From: Orychophragmus violaceus
Lineage: Eukaryota > Streptophyta > Magnoliopsida > Brassicales > Brassicaceae
Direction of reading: 5' to 3'
DNA length: 64,000 nucleotides
NCBI GenBank assembly: GCA_030180135.1
Contig: CM058231.1
Coordinates: 50,416,235 to 50,480,234 of the forward strand
The first letter of the stretch is position 1; each line of letters begins with the position of its first letter. Shown piece after piece: positions 10,790 to 22,300 of the stretch. The position numbers and the translations under genes are program-made. The notes below the pieces were generated by a model. It did no database searches. It saw nothing but the letters and a program-made list of their open reading frames with translations, and was not told the DNA's origin.

Positions 10790-12560
10790 ATGATAGGACC
10801 ACTCTCAGCCAGTGATAGCTCCGAGAAGACACCGAACCCACTACCGCCGAGCTCGACCCCTCCAAACTCAGCCAGGAGGACGGACTTGCCGCCCCCACCA
10901 GTCAACACCTCAGACCCAAACCCTCGCGCTCCCTCAGGTCCCTTCAATACCGCTGAGCCCAATGCCTCACTGACCCGCACAAAGATGTCAATGGTCAACA
11001 GTCCAGTCAATCAAACCAGGATAATGGACACGCACGAGGACGTTGGACCAACAAATCCGCCCCCAAACATTCCTACCCACAATCAGCAGGACATCTCTTC
11101 TCTTGTAAGGATCTTGATGACCCAGGTCGACGAGCTGACACGATGCAATAACAACTGTTTTGAGCAGCTCGCAAATGCTCAGAATATATGCCGCGATAAA
11201 ATCAACAACCTTCGAACAATTGAACGCCGAGCACATCAAGATACGGAAGGAGGTTTCGTCTCACAGTTCCAAGGAACCCCATTCCACACATTTCCAAACA
11301 TACCCCCGGATCGCGCGAACGACCATCCATACCTCGGACAGCACCGTTAACCGAACCAGGAGAGAACCAAACGACGTCTACCAAGCCGACACAACGAGGG
11401 TAAAGACCAAGCATCATCAGCGAAATTGAGCTATTAAGAGCGCAACTAGACCGCATGACGTCCAGTCCATAAGGAGACCAGCTCGGCTCCTGAGATCGAC
11501 CGAGTCCTGAAAGTGACACAAAATACACCATTCACAAACAGAATAAAAGGAACATCAGCTCGGCACCAGGGAAAGATCAAACTACCCACCTACGACGGAA
11601 GCTCGGACCCATGACAATACCTGACAGCCTTCAGCATCACAATGGGACGAGCCCAGTTCTCTCCCGAGGAACGCGACGCCCGCTTTTGCCAACACATCGT
11701 TGAGAATCTGAACGGTGCCGCCCTCAACTGGTTCTCGCGATTGGAAGCACACTCCATCGACACCTATAAACAACTAACAACCACCTTCCTAAAGAATTAC
11801 TCCATGTTCATCCATGAAGGGGCTTCGAGCGCCAACCTATCGGCAGGAAGCCAAGGACAATACGAATCCCACAGATCGCACATCGATAAATTCAAAGCTA
11901 TCGTCTCAAAATCTTGGTGACTGACAACGAGGGAATACCAGCGCTACGAAATTGACTCTGATACAAAACACCATTTCGCAACGAGCTGGCCCTGAATAAG
12001 CGACAAACTCTCAAAGATGCCCTCCACCGAGCTGCCGTTTTCGTCGAAATAGAAGAAGAGAAGGAGCTACTTGCCAAGAAATTTGGATTAGTGAAACCCT
12101 CAAAAGGGAAAGAATCGACACCAGAATACGTTGAGCCGCGCCAACACTACAACCAAGAATACAAAAACTCAAAAAAAGGAAGGCAAGAAAACGATGACCT
12201 ACTACGTCAACGAGCACGAGCAATCCGCAGAACCGAACCAAAAACAAAAACGCCAACGCAAGCGACAAAGAAAAACCTTTATGCACATACCACCAAAGGT
12301 CAGGATACGACACCAATAACTGCCCCTACCCTCAAAACCTCCTACTCAGAGAATACCAGAAAGGAGACACGAACATAAAATCAAAATATGTAAACGACGC
12401 TTTCCGAAAACCATACAAGGAACGACGGCGGCCGAGTCCGACTCGTCAGGGGAAAGAAGAGAAAGCATGGAAACACATAGCAGGTAGACAAAATGATGCC
12501 AACGCAGAATCGCATAAACGTGCTCGAGGCGACGAAGGAGAAGGGACGCCTCCACCAAGG
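10790..12560 (+). pseudogene. Tat-type gag, broken
   Basis: An N-terminal Pro/Ser/Thr-rich segment (10,790-11,350) is followed by the gag core in other frames: KLPTYDGSSDP (then a stop), YLTAFSITMGRAQFSPEERD, LNGAALNWFSRLEAHSIDTY and FLKNYSMFIHEGA. A later block resembles the region LKDALHRAAVFVEIEEEKEL. The same order and wording occur in the better preserved gag at 47.9-49.5 kb. At least four frame changes or stops are needed to read through, so no gag protein is made. Gag would form the particle used by the autonomous partner. Confidence 0.85.
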
Positions 12561-12566
12561 AAGTCC

Positions 12567-13110
12567 ATGAACATCATAATCGGAGAATCTCCCGACTATA
12601 GCAACTCAACACGCCCCACAGCAGCATCCAGCCAAGAAACGAGCGCCCAGCCGAAAGGAGAAAAGAGTCATGTTGGCAAACCAGGCAACGAAAGCAAAGT
12701 CACCTTCACCATGAAACGCGAGGGAAAACAGGGTAGGTCGCACGACGATCTGCTCGTCATTAAACTTCAGATAGGCGATCGACACCAGAAGCTCGATCAG
12801 TCTCATCTTCAGGGAAACCTTGCAAAGAATGAAACTCAAAAAATACATGGTGAGAAGGCCGAAAAGAACCCTCACCGGCTTCAATAGTAAAATAACGACA
12901 ACAATCGGGACGATTCAACTGCAATACGTGTCGGGTAGATCACCAAAGTTATTGCCATCCTCGTCATAGATCGACCAGCGACCTATGATTCAATTCTAGG
13001 AACCCCTTGGATCAACGCAATGAAAGCAGTTGCTTCAACTTATCATCAGTGCGTAAAATTTCCGACCTCAGAAGGAACCTTCACGATCTGGGGAAAAGAG
13101 AGAGCCCCAT
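12567..13110 (+). pseudogene. Tat protease remnant with altered active site
   Basis: The region starts with MNIIIGESPDYSNS, the equivalent of NMIMGGLPMVNDS in the second element. Near 12,780 the retropepsin loop reads DTRSSISLIFRETLQRM in place of DTGSSVDLIFRETLQRM, so the catalytic Gly is Arg, and a short deletion precedes it. The tail reads YDSILGTPWINAMKAVASTY, then HQCVKFPT, and ends at a stop near 13,110. Pol similarity stops here. Confidence 0.78.
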
Positions 13111-15036
13111 AAGCCGATTCTTCAAACAAACACAAAGCACCAGCAACCCTCAACGACACCCAGAGTCTGAGCGACTAAACGAGAAACTAGCCCAAAAGGA
13201 AGCAACAATTCAAGGTCAGACCCTATAAATAGGACCCGCTCTCTTTCTTATATATATCTAACAAAAAAAGGACGAGCTCCGGCTCTAAAACTTGTAAAAG
13301 CAAAAGAACTAAGCTCGATTTGATCTCTCATTCGAGAGTACGTAGGCAGCCCTTACAAGGCTCAGTCACTTTTCGTTTTCAAAATTAAGCATATTTCCTT
13401 TCAAGAACATACTCGAATTCCCCAAGATGCTAACATCGAAATTCTGGCCAATTGATCAATCTAACCAAATACGTCCCAAGACGCAATGGCATCGCGCCAC
13501 ATTGTCAACTTTGACAACCTCAAAGCCGGGGCCAGACCCGCACAAGCCCTTTAGAATAAGTTGAATAAGCCAAACCTCCTTTGCACAACCCAATTCAAAG
13601 ACTTCACAGGATAAGCCGAGCACGTACTCGCGCTTAAACCCAACAATTGACAGGATAAGCCGGGCCCAAGCTCGCCCCTACAAACATTTCTATAAAAGAC
13701 GAACGCAGCTTCGTACTTAAAAACCACAAACGAAATAAGCCAAGACCAAAATTGCCCCTAGTAATGTTCGTAAAAGCCGAACTTTACCTTACACACACAC
13801 AAAAAACAGGATGAGCCAATGTGAGGCTCAATTTTGCTAGCCTTACAAAAACGAAAATGACCTCGCGCCTGCAAGGACAAAGAGAAGCCGAACACAACTT
13901 CGCATCAACCACAAAAAAAGGAAGGGGGAAGGAACGAAACAAAGAGCTCGCACCGGAAAAATCGAGCCCAAAATCCGCACCCCAAACATTCACGAAAGGT
14001 AGGACGTGATAAGCGAAACACCCACTCACGTCAATACGCTACCTCGAACATCCTCGCCAAAGGAGGGACCTGAGGGAAGGAGGAGCAAACAACAAAGCAA
14101 AAAAAAATATACACAATCCAAGCACAGAGAAAGCAAAGAAACCTCTTCTTATTCATTCTTTGCTAAATAAATGTAAGGAAATACGACAAAAAAAAGGGGA
14201 GAGAAAAGGGAGAAGAGAAGAGGTTCAATTTCTTGAAAGAAGATCTCGCAAACACCATGAATCTTTGTCAAACTCCACCAGTGTAAAGACCAGACAACCT
14301 CCCTCCTCACCAAAGAAACCGAGGAAGCACTTCGCGATATTCACAAAAAATCGCCGAAATCCTATGCACAAAGGCATTACGCGACACGCCTATAAGCACA
14401 AACTGAATCACGGCCTCCGAAGCAAAGCCCGCCGGAAGCAACTAAAAATCTCACTACGAAGACAAAACAGAAAGAAAAAGAGTCAAATCAATGAACTCTG
14501 AACAAGGGGCAAACAATTCAAGGAAGAACAGTCACATAAAAGCAGCGTCCGCACCAAGGTCGGGCACGCATTACTGAAACCGACAACGTGTCATACCCGC
14601 ACAAACAAGGAGCCCGCACACCTCCTACAACACCGAACGAACCAACAGAGCCGATCAACTCCCGAGGTCGCGCCTACAACAATATACAAAAAAAAAGAGG
14701 AAGAAAGGAAAGAATGAAAAGAGTAGAAACTCTAAACCAAGAGCTTCCCTCAAGAAGGGAAACAAGCTGGGACAAAAGCAAGAAGGGAAAGGCCACGCTA
14801 ATAACAAGAAAAACAAGCAGAATATTCATCGAGCTCGGATCCTCTTCCTCCTTGCCAAAAAAAAGTGGCGAAGGAAAGGAATATTTAACCAAGAGAAAAG
14901 GACAAACTAAAGTAAAATCCCAAAGGCCGAACACAACAACAAACAAGTTTACAAAAACAAAAGAAAAAGAGAACATGACGCAGCGCAAACACAAAGTCAT
15001 TTGGAGATCCCAAGAGCCTGTAAACCAACAGCCACC
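13111..15036 (+). other. Tat internal spacer with degenerate repeats, no pol
   Basis: In place of RT and integrase there is an A-rich spacer. From 13,550 to 14,050 the phrase (A)TAAGCCGAGC or a close variant recurs every 60-130 bp, giving degenerate direct repeats. Lys/Arg-rich plus-strand frames between 13.8 and 15.0 kb reflect the A-rich composition and have no recognisable domain. Confidence 0.6.
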
Positions 15037-16269
15037 TCGGCGGTAATAAGCACGGCGTTTGTCCCACCCGGGAAATCGATCAACTCTTCAGAATAGACAA
15101 CGACGTACTCTAGTTCGTTAAGCGGGGTCATAAAGAAGTCATCCTTCTGGAGCTCAGGAGCGCTCAGAGTATTCAGTTCAGCCCGCAAGCGGGTGTCATA
15201 CTCTATGAGCTGGTCAAAATGAGCATAGGGAACACCCCAATCCCCTCATCTACGAGAAGCTGGAAAGCACCAAGCACAGCAATAGCTTGATGCAACTCCA
15301 ATAATTTATTCGGCACTGGGATATCATCCTTCCTCTCCAGCCTGATCTTATAGTGATGCTCGGAAGCCTTCTCGTGCATCCTCCGCCTCTCGGCGAGGAC
15401 AGCTTCTTTGTTCGAAGACCGAAGCCGGCCTCTCTCGGACTTAAGGGATTCGATCTTTGACCTCAGAGAACTGATCAAATCCCTGCTCTCCTCCTCGGAT
15501 TTTTGCCGCTCTTCCTCAAACCCAACCCGACCCTTGAGCTCGACATTCACAATCCCGCCTTCAACAAGCTTCCATTGCGCATCTTTGAACCCCCCGCAAG
15601 GACTGTCCCAAACCTGTGACCGTCTCCTTAAGATCCTCCTCTCTGGTCTTGACCGCTCGGAGCTCCGCCGCATAAGACCCTCTGAGACGATTAAGATCAG
15701 CAAAAGCCTGGCAAGAAGAAAAAACAACATAAGAAAAGGCACCCCATAAGCCGCATACAAACAGGACGAGGTTCCAGACTCAGATGCTGAAAAAAATTCA
15801 TACAAGAAAGCCTATCACCGATAATCAAATCCGGTCCATTATGACGGAACGTGAACAAGCCATCCACTGTTTTTGAATTACCTCCCACCGACAACTTTTT
15901 CGCTTGACGGCCCGCGACACGATCAAGAGCTATCTGAACACATGGATCAGTACGACTTCCCACACGATCCAGCTCTTCGGCGGATATACCAAAACCAGTA
16001 AAGTCGTAAGATACATTGTCTAGCTCCGATCTGCGCCAATTTTTACTCGGTCGACGGTCATTTTTATCGACACCAGAATCCCCATCCGCTTCCCCTGAAG
16101 AACCGGTATCATCAGAAATGAATTCCTTTTCATCACCAACTACGCCTTCCTCGCCATCGACCCCACCTTCTCTGTTAACGAATTCATCCATACCGACGGT
16201 CTGATTCTCCTGAGAGACTGACTTCTCCTTCTCGGCTTGACGAGAAGGTGTCAATGCTCTATCAATCAC
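15037..16269 (-). pseudogene. Antisense ORF remnant of the Tat-like element
   Basis: Opposite to gag, two overlapping minus-strand frames (16,269-15,697 and 15,805-15,203) hold an acidic Asp/Glu/Gly-rich stretch, a block reading FTGFGISAEELDRV, a near-IRS-type segment KTVDGLFTFRHNGPDLII and a long Arg/Glu/Ser coiled-coil segment (SLRSKIESLKSERGRL). The position between the internal region and the 3' LTR, the antisense direction and the acidic-then-coiled-coil layout match the intact antisense gene of the second Tat element at 60.7-63.1 kb, but the central conserved domain is not recognisable and frames are broken. No function is known to me for these antisense products. Confidence 0.55.
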
Positions 16270-16920
16270 CTGTTCGACCAGTTAAACGACGCGAACATTC
16301 TCAACCAAATCAGGGACCGGCGAATTATTGGGCACATTGGCAAGAACCCACATGACATAATCTGGCAACTCAACCCTCCTTCAACTCATTTTCTAGACCT
16401 TAAGAGAAAAGATGGAGACGAAACAGTCGCCAAGAAAGTTCGAAGAAATCTCTTCAAGTACAAATCACCGAAAATTTCCAGAAGAAGAAAAATAAATTCC
16501 AGCACAAAATGAGACGTACCTGTTCGGGAACGAATCGCAAGAAAGAGCACACACCCAACCACCGAAGCCCGGTGACAAAGAAATGAACGGTGAAACCAAA
16601 GGCCCGAATCAAAGGGAAGGATACTAGAAATAGCGATTCGGAAAAAAAATACGAAGCAGAATCTGAAGGAAAAAGCAATTACCCAAGAGAGACAATGTGA
16701 ACTGAAGAGACGAAGCCTCGGGAAAAGGGGGGTTTTTTTATCGAAACACAAATTGCGCCTATCGCGGCTCGAGTCCTTTCATTCTCTTGAAGCCACGAAA
16801 GAACCAAACAGTCCAAGATTATATCGATTGAAGCAAAACAAGCCCACCAGATTTCCGCGTGACCTAAATGCTCGAAGAAATTCACCGACTTCGAAGATCG
16901 TTGAAATGGGGGGGGTTAAT
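16270..16920. other. Region upstream of the antisense ORF, with polypurine tract
   Basis: Probable leader and promoter region for the antisense ORF, without a clear TATA box. At 16,903-16,915 lies GAAATGGGGGGGG, the plus-strand polypurine tract, five bases before the 3' LTR. Confidence 0.7.
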
Positions 16921-17322
16921 TGTTGGATATGGGTTTAGCAGCCATCCATAAGCTCATTGAAAATCTTGTCAATTCAACAATTCAACCCGGCCCAACAGAT
17001 AAGCCTGCTAAGGAGTCAAACGGTCCAACAAGAAGTCAGCCTTCACACGCTATAAATAGACCCTTCACTCTTCATTTTTAGACAGAAAGTATTATGCGAA
17101 GGCTTCGAGCTGCTCTTATAAATCAATGAGCCCAAGCAACATTTTGGGAGCACGTCATTCGACGGACTCCACCTCATACCATCGTGTTCATTGTTCGGCT
17201 TCGGCCTTAATATTAATAGAACAGTTTCCCACCTCACTTAAAGTTTATCTCTCACCTCGCAGTTCGGACTTCTCTGATCGTAACCCGACTCTTTTGGACT
17301 AGATCAAAATTTCGTAACAACA
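16921..17322 (+). repeat. 3' LTR of the Tat-like element
   Basis: 402 bp, homologous to 10,330-10,732 with about 40 differences by eye; followed by the target duplication gacca. Confidence 0.92.
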
Positions 17323-17475
17323 GACCATAAGTATTCAACAACATTTAAACATCAACAAGACAAAAAGAAGCTTACTTTTTGGAAGTAAATGTCCAAGTAT
17401 TGTGATCTTCTGTAGAAAAAAAATCAGTTGCACATGAATAATTAACAAAGACCAAATAAGCTTCATATGAACATA
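17323..17475 (-). repeat. Chimeric gene-like repeat, copy 1, right part
   Basis: Continues the repeat interrupted at 10,329; matches about 31,503-31,650. Similarity stops at 17,475 (…TATGAACATA), where the GTGGCTAT array begins. Confidence 0.8.
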
Positions 17476-17750
17476 AATTTGTGGCTATACGTCTTAATTC
17501 GTGGTTGTTTCGACCATAGCCACGGATATCAACAAATAAAATTCGTAGCTATGAGCTCGTGGATATCGGCCAAATGTGGCAATTCGTGGCTACACTTCCG
17601 CGGATAGCCATGAGGTACTTCGTGGCTACATAGCCACAAATAGCTACAAATATTATTTCTAGCTATAATCGCTACAAATAGCCATGACCTAAATCCGTCC
17701 CTATTGTTATATATATATTCACAACCAAAACCGTAGCTAATTTGTGGCTT

Positions 17751-17753
<3 letters not shown>
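17476..17753. repeat. Left arm of inverted GTGGCTAT/GTAGCTAT motif arrays
   Basis: Ten or more copies in both orientations of a short motif such as GTGGCTAT, AGCCACGGATA and TAGCTACAAATA. Its start is a sharp breakpoint in the homologous repeat, so it is an insertion. A similar array lies at 25,561-25,901, and the two may be subterminal arms of one DNA transposon. Confidence 0.65.

Positions 17754-17794
<41 letters not shown>
17754..17794. repeat. (AT)n microsatellite
   Basis: About 20 AT units directly before the A/T-rich target of the LINE. Confidence 0.95.
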
Positions 17795-17799
<5 letters not shown>

Positions 17800-18158
17800 A
17801 ATTTAATTTAATTTTTTTAAAATTTCATACATAATTAAGTAAATAAATAACCAAACCTAATATTTGATCTCGGATTATGGCGATTGTTCGAGCGATTTCT
17901 CTGGCGATCACTTTCGCCATCGCTCTATTCCCAAATTTTCAAGCAGAATCCAAACCTCTGTGGGTCCCGCTATGGATTTCTCTCACCCTGCTATTGGGCA
18001 GTTTTATTATCGGCAGTTGTTGGGTCTTAACCCCTCACCCCGTCTTCTTCGCACGGTTTCTTCGATGGAAACCGCCATGGACGGTTATCTCAGAGATTTT
18101 GATACAAAAGAAAGTGTTGATTCCTCTTTCTTTTTTTCCTCGTATTTTCACCACTTCT

Positions 18159-19385
18159 ATGGCAGAAAAAATCAACAAACAAATACAGAACATCTCCTTA
18201 GGGATTAATGATAAACCGGTTTTACTCCCACCGGGTGTATGTCAGGCGGCGGCTGCGGAAAACAGATTGGCCCTTGTGGTCTGTCCGGTGAATCCACGCA
18301 AACAGAATTCTCGTCTTATGATTGCTCAGATGCCAAGACTTTGGGGATTGGAAGGTTCGATACATGGACGGATCATAGAACCGGGTAAAGTTCAATTCCT
18401 TTTTCAATCGGAGGAAGCCTTAAATGTTGTTCTGCGCCGGTCCCCATGGTCTTTTGCTGATTGGATGGTCACGGTCACCCGCTGGTACCCTAATGTTTCC
18501 GCTGAATCAATGAAGACTATTCCCTTCTGGATACAGATTCGAAAAATTCCGATCCAGTATTTGACAAGACAGGCAGTACAGTTCATTGGGGATCAGTTGG
18601 CCCCTGTTTTTGATGTCGACTTTGATGAATCCTCCGAGCGTGTTGATTATGTTCGGGTGCAAGTTCTCTGGAATACAGATAATCCTCTGCGTTTCCAAAG
18701 AAACTTCCAGTTTACTCCGGGTGAGAACACAATCCTTCGCTTTAAGTACGAAAAGTTGCGTAGGTTCTACGTTAGATGTGGTATGCTCTCTCATGATCAG
18801 GCAGACTGTACTATGAGGTTTGATGATGATAATGATGGTCATGATGACGGTTCTGATCATTCCGGGCCGGACGATGATGCTGTAAACCCTGATACTCGTA
18901 CTCGTATCACGGCTAATACACCCATGACGGATCAGAATGTTGCTCAAGCTCCCGTTTTACCAACCCTGAATGCCAATGAATTTCCTCTCCGTGAGCAACG
19001 TGTGGATATCCCTCTCGATGTGGTTCCTATCTCTGTTGTACCACCAGTGCTAACTAATGCTTTCACACCTCTGCATTTAGTGGATGACTCATCAATGGAA
19101 TCCTTTGGAGATATTGATGATGCTATCAGTGAGTATCTGCGGAACATAAGAGACATGGAAGGGAAGGGAATTGCTCAAGCTCCAGACGATATGGTTATCC
19201 AAAGAGGAGAAGGTATTAAGCGGAAAAGGAATGCAGGCGAGTTAAACGCCTCTGAAGCGGAGCACCTACATATCGGACCAAGCAAACGTCCGACCAAGTC
19301 AGGTTTTGATGGTAATGGTTCTGACTCGGTTAATCAACCCGAGTACGGAGGCGCGGGGGGCCTTATTCCCCCACCAATCCCATGA
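18159..19385 (+). CDS. LINE ORF1 nucleic-acid-binding protein
   Basis: The open frame extends up to 17,877, but the ATG at 18,159 (MAEKINKQIQNISLG) fits the usual start of plant LINE ORF1 and the upstream 94 codons look like translated leader. The protein is then 408 residues. It has a DUF4283-like N-terminal region (NRLALVVCPVNPRK; GRIIEPGKVQFLFQSEEALN; RSPWSFADWMVTVTRWYPN; FWIQIRKIPIQYLT) and a CCHC-like knuckle near residue 205 (FYVRCGMLSHDQADC, where the first Cys of the canonical CX2CX4HX4C is replaced). The acidic, Pro-rich C-terminus ends in a basic PSKRPTKSG segment. ORF1 proteins coat LINE RNA. The stop overlaps the ORF2 start as ATGA. Confidence 0.88.
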   Translation: MAEKINKQIQNISLGINDKPVLLPPGVCQAAAAENRLALVVCPVNPRKQNSRLMIAQMPRLWGLEGSIHGRIIEPGKVQFLFQSEEALNVVLRRSPWSFADWMVTVTRWYPNVSAESMKTIPFWIQIRKIPIQYLTRQAVQFIGDQLAPVFDVDFDESSERVDYVRVQVLWNTDNPLRFQRNFQFTPGENTILRFKYEKLRRFYVRCGMLSHDQADCTMRFDDDNDGHDDGSDHSGPDDDAVNPDTRTRITANTPMTDQNVAQAPVLPTLNANEFPLREQRVDIPLDVVPISVVPPVLTNAFTPLHLVDDSSMESFGDIDDAISEYLRNIRDMEGKGIAQAPDDMVIQRGEGIKRKRNAGELNASEAEHLHIGPSKRPTKSGFDGNGSDSVNQPEYGGAGGLIPPPIP

Positions 19386-22300
19386 AGATATGTTCTTGGA
19401 ACTGTCAGGGCCTTTTAGGGTCACTGACAAAACCTCGTCTGAGGGAGATTGTTCGTCAACATCAACCTGATATCCTATTCCTAATAGAGACGATGAATCA
19501 ATCCTCAGTTATACAAAGTGTTGCTGCTTCCTTAGGATTTCCCTTTCATGTTGTTATACCTCCATCGGGTCGTGGTGGGGGTCTAGCTTTGCTTTGGAAA
19601 ACTTATGTTTCTGTTTCTATTATCTCACAAGATGTAAGACTTATTGATGCTTTAGTCAAGTTCAATGGCTTTCAGTTTTACCTTTCTTGTTGCTATGGTC
19701 ATCCTATCCAACAGCGACGACACGAACTCTGGTCCCGCTTAACACAACTTGGTACTTCACGATCAGAACCATGGTTACTTGTAGGTGACTTTAATGAAAT
19801 GTTATCTAACGCTGAAAAGAGAGGAGGTCCTGAACGCGATGAATGGAGTTTTAGAAACTTCCGAAATTTATATGATGCATGCGACCTTACTGATTTACGA
19901 TCACATGACTCGCGTTTCTCATGGGTAGGCACAAGATCCAATCATACTGTCGAAGAATGCATTGATCGGGTGGCTTCCAACACGGCATGGCTTGTCAACT
20001 TCCCTGCTTTAGAGGCTAATTATCTCCCTTTTGCAGGTTCAGACCACTGTCCTATAGTTATCTCTGTTGCAACTTCACCTGGGACTACCAGCAAACCATT
20101 CAGATTCGATAAAAGACTAATAGATTAACCAGATTTTAAAGAATACGTTTACGAAGGCTGGAACACAACAACATCAAACAATACCCAGATAACTGACAGA
20201 ATCCGTCAGTGCCGTGGATCCCTTGCAAAGTGTCGCCGGCAACATAACCTAAACTCCGGAAGGCGTATACAAGAACTAAAGCAGGACCTGGATATGGCGA
20301 TGATAACTCCTTCTTTAACATCCCAAGTACAAGTCATTCGACAACAATTGATTGAGGCGTATCGTTCAGAAGAAGATTACTGGTATCAAAAGAGCAGACA
20401 TGCTAGACTGAGCAAAGGAGACCGAAACACTTCATATTTCCATGCTTCAACCAAAGTATGGTACTGTCGTAATCTCATACTTGCTATACATGATGATTCG
20501 GGTGCACCAGTCTGTGGCAATATCAATATTGGTCATGAGGCTGAAAAATACTTTCAAAGAGTCTACACGAGTAATTCGCCTCCCATTGATCTTAACATCT
20601 TCTCGGTTGTCCCAAACGTGGTAACTCCAGACATTAATACCCAATTGACAAAGCCATTTTCGAATGAGGAAATTTTCCAGGCGGTACAATCCATTGGTGC
20701 AGATAAAGGCCCGGGTCCAGATGGGTTTACTGCTCGGTTCTATCACCATTGCTGGGATATTGTGGGAATGGATGTCTGTGAAGAAGTAAAATGTTTCTTT
20801 CGCACAGCTTCGATGACTGATGGCATAAACCACACGAACATCTGTTTAATCCCTAAAATCACAGAAACTCAACAGTTTTCGGACTTCCGTCCCATTGGAT
20901 TGTGTAATGTTATCTACAAAATCATTTCGAAGCTAATGGTGTCTCGTCTTAAGCGGTTTTTGGATAATATCATCACTGAAGAACAAGCGGCCTTTATTCC
21001 AGGACGGATGGCATCAGACAACATTCTAGTGTCGAATGAACTTATGCATTCCTTGAACACCAGAAAGCGGGTCGCAACAAGTTACTTGGCAGTCAAGACA
21101 GACATATCAAAGGCATACGACCGAGTAGAATGGGATTTTTTAGAAGCAACTATGACTGCTCTGGGTTTCTCGTCTATCTGGATACAATGGGTTATGGTAA
21201 TGGTCAAGTATATCACCTATTCAGTGCTTATTAATGGCGTCCCCTATGGTTTTATTTCTCCTCAAAAAGGGCTTCGACAAGGTGACCCGCTATCTCCATA
21301 TCTATTCATATTAGTTGTCGATGTCCTGAGTCGATTACTTCATAGACAGGCTGAATTGAACATCATCCAAGGCATTAAAATAGGTAATAATGTCCCTCGC
21401 ATTAGCCATCTTCTATTTGCGGATGATTCTCTTTTCTTCATACAAGCAAATCATAGAAATTGTCGGGCTTTGAAACATGTTTTCGATGTATATGAATCTG
21501 CTTCTGGACAGCAAATCAATGTAACCAAATCGTCAGTCACTTTTGGTGCTTTGGTCGATACATCTAAACAAGAAGCCCTCATGGATATATTGAACATCCA
21601 TACACTTGGGGGATCGGAAAAATATTTTGGATTACCTGAACAGTTTGGAAGAAAGAAGACAGAAATGTTTCATTCGATAAAGGAAAATGTGAAAAGAAGA
21701 ACCTCATCTTGGACAGCACGATTTCTTTCAGCAGCGGGAAAGGAAGTTCTCCTTAAATCTGTAGCAATATCTATGCATGTCCACTCTATGTCTTGTTTTA
21801 AACTTCCGATCCAGATTACAGACGAGATTACTTCCGAGCTCCGACGCTTTTGGTGGGAGAAAAAGAATGAATCTAAAGGCATGCCATGGGTAGCTTGGGA
21901 TAAACTCAAACTCCCTTAGCATCAAGACGGATTGGGATTTAGGGATCTTCCGAAATTTAATGACGCTTTACTAGCCAAACAGGCGTGGAGATTACTGACT
22001 CATCCCCATTCCTTATTTTCTCGGTTATTTAAAGCACGGTACTACAAAGACGGTTCTGTTTTGGAGGCTAAAGCTCATCGTCTCCAATCCTATGGCTGGT
22101 CCTCAATTCTTGTCGGATTAAATCTACTCAAGCATGGCATTGGTTTTAGTATTGGTGATGGATCCTCGACTCGTGTTTATAAGGATAACTGGATTCCATC
22201 CTTCCCTCCTAGACCCGCACGTCCACTACCACAACATACGAATCATGATTTAACGGTACGTGACCTTATATTTACATTTAATGGACGTCAATACTGGAAC

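Larger units (their letters stand above)
10330..17322 (+). mobile_element. Non-autonomous Tat-like Ty3/gypsy element
   Basis: The two LTRs (10,330-10,732 and 16,921-17,322) begin TGTTGGATATG and end AACAACA. The 5-bp target duplication gacca is perfect (10,325-10,329 and 17,323-17,327), and the uninterrupted site is visible in the homologous copy at about 31,490-31,510. A primer site, gag, a protease remnant, a polypurine tract and an antisense ORF are present, but no RT, RNase H or integrase is detectable in nearly 7 kb. The LTRs differ at very roughly one base in ten, so the insertion is old. Confidence 0.92.

Noticed and set aside
13780..15046. Lys/Arg-rich plus frames in the Tat-like element
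   Set aside because: They follow composition bias of an A-rich strand and show no gag or pol similarity.
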